Of a stretch of DNA of 64,000 nucleotides, positions 58,404 through 64,000 are shown one piece after another. The notes under the pieces are model-generated. The model was given only the letters and a program-made list of their open reading frames with translations, did not search any database and was not told the origin of the DNA. A program made the translations under genes and the position numbers. Origin of the DNA: Isoetes taiwanensis (taxonomy: Eukaryota > Streptophyta > Lycopodiopsida > Isoetales > Isoetaceae); NCBI GenBank assembly GCA_021234155.1, contig JAJEKV010000017.1, positions 21,049,449-21,113,448 on the forward strand. Direction: 5' to 3'. How positions within the stretch are numbered: position 1 is the first letter of the stretch; every line of letters starts with the position of its first letter.

Positions 58404-60090
58404 TGAATTTGTTCATGTATTAGTGTAATGGCTAAACCGTGTATTATAGTTTTTGGGCTTTGGATTCTGGCACAATTCACATGATATTCCCTCTGCATAT
58501 ATCCTGCATGCCCATTTGAGGTCTTCGTGGGGTCAAACTGACCCGCTTTGGGGCGATACAAGAATAACTACAAGGGCCTAAGGCCCACGCACTTGCTGTA
58601 ATGGATGACGCCTTCGTAACTTGGGGAGCATGCCTCAATCTAGATTTTTAGTTAATCAGAGAAAATGTTGTTCTTCATTTATATCCTTTCTTTGAAACAC
58701 CCTGCAGAAGAAGAAGATACAACACCCTCCCCGCTGATCCTGCTATAGTATACCCTGTGGAGCATCGCTTAAGCCTGGCCGCCTTACCAAAGGCCTTCGA
58801 AATGCAAAACATGCAGCAGGAAACCGGAAGCTCTGGAGCCATGGCTTCCGACAACCATCCGCTTCCAACACCTGTGCACATGCCTAGAATAGAACAAATC
58901 TGGGCGCAATCCATAGCACAACATCGGAAAACCCTAGGAAAAAAAAACCACAAAGGAATAATGCTTTTATTTCGAATCTAGCAGTCCAACATCAGCATTC
59001 TACATATTCTCATACGAATATAGCACAAAACCTTCAACAATCATATGTTACAAACATACGGTTTTTTATTGTGCAAACATTACAGTTCAAGAGTCCACAC
59101 ATGGTGGTGGAAATGGTTTATTCACGACTAAAATGTACCTATTGAAATGGTTTATGCACAAAACATTATCGGCTTTAAATTTGAAATTAATCTTGAGTGA
59201 ATCCCCCGCCTCCCCCGCCCCGCCCCCTCCACCTAAAATCATCTTGAGTAGCGTATCCGTTAGATGATGTCAAAATCTTGGTCGTGTGAGCAACATCAAC
59301 CCTAAAATGCAAACCCTAATGTTGAAATTTTATGGAGGCGATGGCGAATTTTGCTCTGCCCCTGTGTGGAAAATATGGCTCCTCAAACCCAAAATTTGCA
59401 AGCTTGAAGCGATGGCGCCCTTGTTCTTTACCGATTCGACCCATTGCTGCCGCTCTTATATGGGATCTTTCCAGAAGATCCGAAGCAGGGAAGGTATGAA
59501 TGAATGGGTGAAAGATGCCGGAACTCTGCAGTGGAGAGCGTTGAAATGAGTCATGCAGATGGAAGGAGGGAGCAATGAGGTATGAAGTTCCGATATCTTT
59601 CATTCCCTTCTAACAAGCATTAAGAATCTGGGATGGGACTTCCAAGTAAAAACTTAAACTTTAAGTCGGTCTTCTTTTCATCCAGAATATAGGATCCGAC
59701 TTACTAAGAGCAGAAGATTTCTTCAAGTTGTGCGCACGGTAAAGGCAGTGGAATCCATCGGCTTGATGGAGGTGGTGGCGGACTTGGCTTGTTTAATCTG
59801 CCAATGGCTTCTTAATACCTGATTTGCAAGCTTGAAGTGATGGTGGTAAACGTCTAGTGCAAAGGTAAGACCAGGCTTCGCTAGGATTCTTTGTACCCCA
59901 TAGTTCTGATGCAAATTGGTTTCCTTGTGCCCCATATTTCTGATAAAAAAGATATTGTGTTTTAAGTATCTGTATTCTGTATGTGCGCAGGTTTAAGTAT
60001 CTTTATAAATAGATTGAATGAATCAGGCAAGTCCTGCTTGCTGATAATTCGTCTCACTCTGCCTGTGCAAAAATGTGCACATAAGATTGT

Positions 60091-60122
60091 GTTGAATGGG
60101 GGCTAGCAAAAGAGCTGGCCTT
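60091..60122 (+). repeat. 'gggctagca...tgctggccc' hairpin, copy 1
   Basis: 'gggggctagcaaaagagctggccttc' is repeated as 'gagggctagcaaaagtgctggccctc' at 60486-60512. In the second copy GAGGGC(T)AGCA pairs with TGCT(G)GCCCTC around an AAAG loop. Confidence 0.6.
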
Positions 60123-60485
60123 CTGAAAATAATAGAAGAAGAAACCTTCTTGAGTAATAGACCTTCTTGCTGGCAATGTGCAGGTACATACTTTCTTTAT
60201 GCTTTGCTAAATATGTCTCCTTGTCTTGAGTGCATATCTAATATTTTTGAAGCAAATCCACGATTCTCAGCTATATGTGATTTTACATATTAGATATTGT
60301 GCGAGTGAAGGGGATGAGCAGCATTATTTGCACTCAAGGAAATTAAGTACAAAAGCTGCCTTGCAGATGCTGGATGAACTGTTCATTTATATTGAAACAT
60401 TCTATGTCCAAGATTTCTTGCTTATAGGTGTTCCAAAATGAGAATCCAATATGGAGACTGCGCTTGCTGCAAGTACTTGTTGGAT

Positions 60486-60512
60486 GAGGGCTAGCAAAAG
60501 TGCTGGCCCTCT
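60486..60512 (+). repeat. 'gggctagca...tgctggccc' hairpin, copy 2
   Basis: Better-paired copy of the motif at 60091. The two copies lie about 395 bp apart. Confidence 0.65.
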
Positions 60513-60585
60513 CAAAAATTTCAAAAAGAATTTGCCAACTGTTTTTGTGTGCAGATTCTGGAATACTGCATAAGTTTTAATTTGA

Positions 60586-61433
60586 AAGAAGGTAGAGGCA
60601 TAAACCTGAATTATTTCAATGCATACTCCATAACTGGATTTTTCACTAAACTGATATCAATTATAATGTAAAACATGAGTCGTTTACTTCTGAGACGAGA
60701 TGTTTCAAAGATCCAAAGCCATTACTTGTGTAAATGGAAAACATGTTCATTATTTGGTAATAAGCTTAAGTCCTCCATAAACAAACAATGACTTGTATGA
60801 CATAACATTGATGATTTCAAAGGGCAATTCCTATGACTTGTGCAAATTCTTAAAGTTATATCCACTAGTGCCTTAGTGGTTTACAAATGGAGGTGGTCTT
60901 AACTATCTAAATGGAGAACGTCTTAGTTTTCTTACTACATTAATATCAACTATTAATTCGCAACGTAATTGCTTTATAGCCAAAACAAAGCACTTTAAAG
61001 ACGCAAAGCCATCACTATTTTGAGAGATAAATTGTTAAGTGTTTTAATGAGAACATTGTTTTGCCATGAACAGTTCGTATGATAAGGTATCCATGAGTTG
61101 ATTGGAACAACACCATGAATTGCCTGATTCTTTAAAACTAAAGACACTAGTGGTTTACAACCTATACTATTAATTGGACATTGGGTCACTTAGCAAAAAA
61201 ACACAGCAATAAACCAAGAAAGTTCACCACAATAAAGAACTATAGTGATAAACTATACCTTTAAACCATAATGAGAAAAATTATGTGCTTACTATGTGGA
61301 TATACCACATTGAAAAACCTTAAATAGGAACCCCACTATTTAACTGCATCTAGTTATTCAACATATTAACCCACAAAGTAATATTAGTTTATTTTAGTAG
61401 TATAACACAAAAAATAACACAAAAAGCTAATAA
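60586..61433. repeat. Right subterminal region of TIR element 2
   Basis: Repeated 'cactagtg(ccttag)tggtttacaa', 'ctaaatggag' and 'aaaccataatga' words in an AT-rich background, reverse-related to the left subterminal words. Confidence 0.55.
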
Positions 61434-61457
61434 CAGTTTATTTTTGGGGGCCTTGTG
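61434..61457 (-). repeat. Right terminal inverted repeat of TIR element 2
   Basis: Mirrors 56448-56471 with one mismatch and is followed by TAC. Confidence 0.85.
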
Positions 61458-61460
61458 TAC

Positions 61461-62250
61461 TCGTCATATACATGGTCGACGGTTATCCTATTATTGAATC
61501 CTTCTTAGCGAGGTGATCAAGTTCACGAAGAGGTTCCAATATATTGGGTATCTGCCAGCAATGTATATAATTATTGTACTCCATACATTTTCTTCCCAAT
61601 ACTTGAAGCTTTGCTCCATTCTTGGGTCCATCTTTCTAAAGGAAAAGACAAAAAAAATCTACTCGAAATTTCGTCCCCATCCCATCATGGATGTTATCAC
61701 CCATAATTCTAAGAAACTCAACTATCTTATAGGTCCTCTAACTCGCTCAAAGTTGGTGTAGTCATTAGTCGTTGGAGTAGCAAGGCGATGACCCTTAATT
61801 TGTTGAAAAGAATCTGGTATCCTTGGAGTTGTTGTATGATCATTTGAGTGCTCTGCTTCCTTTCGTTGAACATATTCTGACTCTGCTCGTCCTTAATGTT
61901 GATGCTGATTACCTTCATTAACATTATCCCTCTTAGTGGACTTGCTGATGTAGATAACATAACGCTCGGTGTTGCATCCCAAGAGCTTGAAGGTAATGTT
62001 CACCGCTGCGTAGAATCTTTCGTGTTTAACTCATCTGCCTTGAAGGTTATTAGATTCGAGGATGATTCTTCTAACTCCTGAATTGATATTGTTGTGTTGA
62101 ACTTGTCGATTTGATTCTTCATCCTGGCGGCCACATGCTGTTGTTATAAGGCTGAAGACAATGTCGAGTGCTTTACCACTTCTAACTGTGCAACTTCTCT
62201 TGCTGAGAGAAGTTTATGTGCATCCATCTGCAGGGACTAATCTTGACTGA
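61461..62250 (-). pseudogene. Possible continuation of the Gypsy interior (gag side)
   Basis: The minus strand reads as Lys/Glu/Gln-rich protein pieces with stops (61727-61960 is the longest open frame). This is compatible with a decayed gag region interrupted by TIR element 2. No CCHC knuckle was found. The 5' LTR was not found in the window, so the link rests on position and strand only. Confidence 0.35.
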
Positions 62251-63483
62251 TCAATTAATAATGCTGGTATTTTGTCCCCCATGATGCCTCTTCTTGATGA
62301 TGTTTGACCTCCAAATAAGCCAAGGATCGTTGGCTTGTGCCATCAACATCATCTCCCCACCCACCATTGTTACACCAAATGATGGCCACAAGTCTGTCTT
62401 ATTAGGCGGTTTTATTATGTCGCCTCATATTGTCCTCAAGTTTCTCACATGCATACGTGACTATTTCCTTTTCAGTTGCCCATTTCTATGCCTTGCTCCC
62501 TGTAAGATATGTATACATGTGCTTTCTTTCGATTTATGACGCTTGCTTGTCTAGTTGTGTTTGCATCCTTTTCCTACATTAGTTCCACTAATTTGGCTCT
62601 TTTTTCACTTTCATTGTGGTGGTTTTTTTTCGCACATATATTGGTTTCTATTCTTTAGATTTTATTCTCATACACTTTGTCCTTGTGATATTCATTAGAT
62701 TTGTCTGCAATGTTCTTACTCACTTTTTCGTTACTTCTTTTTGTTCTTGTAGTTAGCGTCTGCTAATAGTCTCATCTACATTTTGTCGTCGTCATATTTC
62801 GTTGATTTTGTCTATTTTTCATGTTTACTTCATACCTTGATTTGTCCCATATATTCTAGTGTTCCTTATTTTTCCATTCCAATTCTTTCAATCTTTTGTC
62901 TTTTAACTTATGCCATCTCCTTTTTTTTCTTTCTTCACTTGTCCATATTCGTTCCATCCATTCTGTTTTAACTTATTATGTCATTCTTTCATCACTTCTC
63001 TTTGACTCCATTAACTTCTTTGCATAGTGCCCTTTCTGCCTTTGCTTCTATTTGCCTCATTTTATCTATACTTGTTTGCTTTACTTCATTTTATCCCTTG
63101 GACTCCATTAGTTCATCAGTCCATAATGTTTGTGCGAATTTACCCCCTTTTTTCTCGCTTATTTATGGTTTATTTGCACCATCGTGTTATCCTAGTTTTT
63201 CTGGACTACATAGCATTCATTTCTATCCTTACCATGTCTTCTCTTGATTCCCCTGAGTCATCTTTCTCTGTCGCTGTCCATATATCATGTTCTTTGCCCT
63301 CTGCACTGTTTTTTCTAGTGATTTCGTCATCCTTGTTTTGTAGTTTCTTTGTTTGTCACCTTTGCCTAATCTGTTCTAGTCTTCCCTTTTTGCCCATTTT
63401 CTCTTGTCATCTTAATTTGCTCCATTCTTTTGAGGTATATTCCTCTTCTATCGGCCAAGTAGTTGTATCATAGGACTCATCCT
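62251..63483. other. T-rich non-coding sequence
   Basis: Hydrophobic plus-strand frames (62978-63247 and 63027-63473) reflect T-rich composition. Similar in style to 47,543-48,690 and possibly an old copy of it. Confidence 0.45.
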
Positions 63484-63656
63484 AGGAATGCCTCGGTTCT
63501 ATTGCGATAGCAATAGAATCGACATTCCTTGGATGGGGACGTCCTTTCTCGCATCTCCTATTTATAGTGCCTTTTTTCTTATTTCTAGTCATCAGCGTTC
63601 TCTTGAACTCTCTTTCTTTCTGCTCTGTTAGCTCTATTCTATTCTATTCTACAAGT
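63484..63656 (+). repeat. Dispersed repeat, copy 2
   Basis: Matches 41085-41228. This copy has a 12-base insertion creating 'ttctattgcgatagcaatagaat', a near-palindrome, and a (ttcta)3 expansion before 'caagttt'. Confidence 0.7.
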
Positions 63657-63791
63657 TTCCCGCCCCCCTTTCCCTTTGTCATATTAGAGCTTGTTGGTTA
63701 AGTTTGCAATTTTTCAATTTGTCTACATAATGTCTTTTTCAATTCTATATTGTGGCTCGATGGCCTCTAATGTTCCTACATAATCTCATTC

Positions 63792-63917
63792 TCTCGGCAT
63801 GGCACCGCAGCCTCCGAGATAGTTTTTGTTATTCATTTTGTCTCGGCGTGGCATTGTAGCCACCGAGAGTATATTTATTATTCATTTTTTCTCGGCGTGG
63901 CATTGTAGCCTCCGAGA
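63792..63917 (+). repeat. 49-bp hairpin minisatellite, three units
   Basis: Units at 63792-63819, 63841-63868 and 63890-63917 read TCTCGGC(g/a)TGGC - loop - GCC(a/t)CCGAGA, with a stem of about 10 bp around an ATTGTA-type loop and a two-base bulge. Spacers repeat 'gtttttgttattcatttt'. Another unit begins at 63993, cut by the window end. Confidence 0.88.
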
Positions 63918-64000
63918 CAGCGCTAATCAGATGTTTTTCCCGTGACGGTCATTCCCCGGATGGTTTCTAATTGGTCGGCTATTGTTTTACTTTCTCGGCG

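Larger units (their letters stand above)
58417..60585. other. Interior of TIR element 2, no gene recognised
   Basis: Short frames at 58757-58981, 59286-59549 and 60096-60293 lack family motifs. 59400-59420 and 59830-59850 share 'atttgcaagcttgaag(c/t)gatgg', and the flanking text is similar, suggesting a diverged internal duplication. Confidence 0.4.
56448..61457. mobile_element. TIR element 2: 5.0-kb DNA transposon-like element
   Basis: Both ends read CACAAGGCCCCCAAAAAT(G/A)AACTG inward, 23 of 24 positions matching, and both are flanked by TAC. CAC-starting ends plus a 3-bp duplication parallel TIR element 1 and CACTA-type elements. Subterminal sequence repeats the words 'taatggtttattaaaacta' (left, 56560-56740) and 'actagtggtttac' (right, 60850-61160). 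No transposase is recognised. The element carries a LINE insertion (57801-58403). Confidence 0.78.

Noticed and set aside
58064-58561. Intact 165-codon protein gene
   Set aside because: It crosses the LINE-3 junction at 58403/58404. The C-terminal part is the LINE and the N-terminal part is unrelated flank.
58757-58981. NF-YC transcription factor fragment
   Set aside because: A superficial resemblance (Gln/His-rich, then a basic stretch) without the histone-fold motifs.

Overview
This window reads as nuclear DNA of a land plant. It is AT-rich and rich in transposons, simple repeats and satellite-like tandem arrays, and it has few intact genes. The plant signals are a CRINKLY4-type receptor kinase relic, plant-type LINE and Gypsy (chromodomain-like) retroelements, and two large DNA elements with CAC-starting inverted ends and 3-bp target duplications. 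A seed-free plant such as a fern is a guess from repeat style only; nothing here proves it. There are no bacterial operons, CRISPR arrays, rRNA genes or convincing tRNA genes.

Layout. 1-11,690: intergenic DNA with a C/T-only tract, a ~110-bp tandem repeat, AT- and GC-rich arrays, and weak coding relics. 11,694-13,254: a likely solo LTR. 13,764-15,079: a broken CRINKLY4-like receptor kinase (plus strand). 16,574-21,895: an unrecognised, exon-like minus-strand coding region. Its gaps, and the 22,740-24,260 array beyond it, hold about twenty short hairpins whose two arms change together. 25,644-28,510: a frameshifted plus-strand gene that I place with the DUF7869-type uncharacterised proteins. 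29,000-40,913: an 11.9-kb element with 28/31-matching terminal inverted repeats and a TTA target duplication. It holds 19-bp minisatellites, inverted arrays of ~0.8-kb units and a proline-rich exon.

41,229-43,300: a 5'-truncated LINE. 43,302-45,975: ~157-bp and ~180-bp arrays sharing a TCCAGATAAACCA-type motif. 46,000-48,690: T-rich non-coding repeats. 48,691-61,460 is a nested stack. A LINE is cut by a decayed Gypsy element (3' LTR 51,155-52,782). The Gypsy-side sequence is cut by a second TIR element (56,448-61,457, TAC duplication), and that element carries a small LINE insertion (57,801-58,403) with a 13-bp target duplication. 61,461-64,000 is T-rich sequence ending in a hairpin minisatellite.

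No gene here looks demonstrably functional. The most original signals are the covarying hairpin families at 17-24 kb and the two large TIR elements with the same architecture.
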